Assembly (NCBI RefSeq): GCF_947497025.1
Contig: NZ_CANMFC010000006.1
Span: 124,001-188,000 of the forward strand
Source of the DNA: an uncultured Kushneria sp.
GTDB lineage: Bacteria; Pseudomonadota; Gammaproteobacteria; Pseudomonadales; Halomonadaceae
Reading direction: 5' to 3'
Length of the DNA: 64,000 bases
Position numbers and translations under genes: made by a program. Shown in pieces: positions 63,996 to 64,000 of the stretch. The notes beneath the pieces were generated by a model, which was given only the letters and a program-made list of their open reading frames with translations, searched no databases and was not told where the DNA came from. The stretch's first letter is position 1. The number at the start of each line of letters is the position of its first letter.

Positions 63996-64000
63996 GGGAA

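Noticed and set aside
1-64000. CRISPR arrays, prophage genes, toxin-antitoxin pairs, tRNA or rRNA genes
   Set aside because: None could be recognised on either strand in the regions not occupied by assigned genes.

Overview
The window looks like chromosome of a GC-rich, aerobic gammaproteobacterium, most likely a member of the Halomonadaceae (Halomonas/Kushneria type). I base this on protein style, tripartite tricarboxylate transporters (TTT), a nuoCD fusion, and gammaproteobacterial gene orders such as hemC-hemD-hemX-hemY and argH-lptM-lysA-dapF-yigA-xerC-yigB. I ran no database search, so the assignment is an inference. I recognised no tRNA, rRNA, CRISPR array, insertion sequence or integrase.

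Layout. (1) About 1-6.0 kb, minus strand: a probable uptake and catabolic unit, with a cytoplasmic gamma-glutamyltransferase-type Ntn hydrolase, a pair of short chromate-transporter-family proteins and a TctC-TctB-TctA transporter (tctA runs off the left edge). A divergent GntR/FCD regulator follows, with a perfect 20-bp palindrome in the shared promoter region. (2) 6.9-12.8 kb: D-lactate dehydrogenase, an MFS exporter with a C-terminal extension, and a recQ/histone-deacetylase-family pair. (3) 12.8-20.3 kb: a 7.5-kb catabolic island (LacI regulator, TctC-TctB-TctA, enolase-superfamily enzyme, alkaline-phosphatase-superfamily enzyme). It is bounded by an exact 41-bp direct repeat that duplicates the 3' end of the deacetylase gene and separates that gene from its own terminator. 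(4) 20.4-27.5 kb, minus strand: a periplasmic M16 protease and the heme genes hemC-hemD-hemX-hemY. (5) 27.7-33.9 kb, plus strand: the tightly overlapping argH-lptM-lysA-dapF-yigA-xerC-yigB operon. (6) 34.1-37.0 kb: a small hypothetical gene, engB, dsbA and a phosphatase/nuclease-fold gene. (7) 37.0-52.2 kb, minus strand: a complete nuoA-N operon for respiratory complex I, with an unannotated 37-codon ORF between nuoL and nuoM. (8) 52.5-64 kb: thiD, a two-domain universal stress protein, dtd, an SDR enzyme, chaB, yheS, an FKBP lipoprotein, trmB, thiG, thiS and an alanine/sodium symporter.

The most interesting signals are in non-coding DNA. At 60.42-60.57 kb a Fur-box promoter is followed by about 110 nt with two stable stems, a CU-rich single-stranded stretch and an intrinsic terminator, with no ORF. 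That is the architecture of an iron-repressed small RNA of the RyhB/PrrF functional class. At 59.53-59.78 kb, an AT-rich gap between convergent genes carries four perfect DnaA boxes and one near-perfect box, so it is a candidate replication origin or DnaA-titration site. Many neighbouring genes are origin-proximal in other gammaproteobacteria. The 41-bp repeats and split terminator give a clear record of island insertion.

Gene boundaries rest on reading frames, Shine-Dalgarno (SD) spacing, four-base ATGA overlaps and family lengths. Substrates of the two TTT systems and of the two accessory catabolic clusters cannot be read from sequence and are left open.
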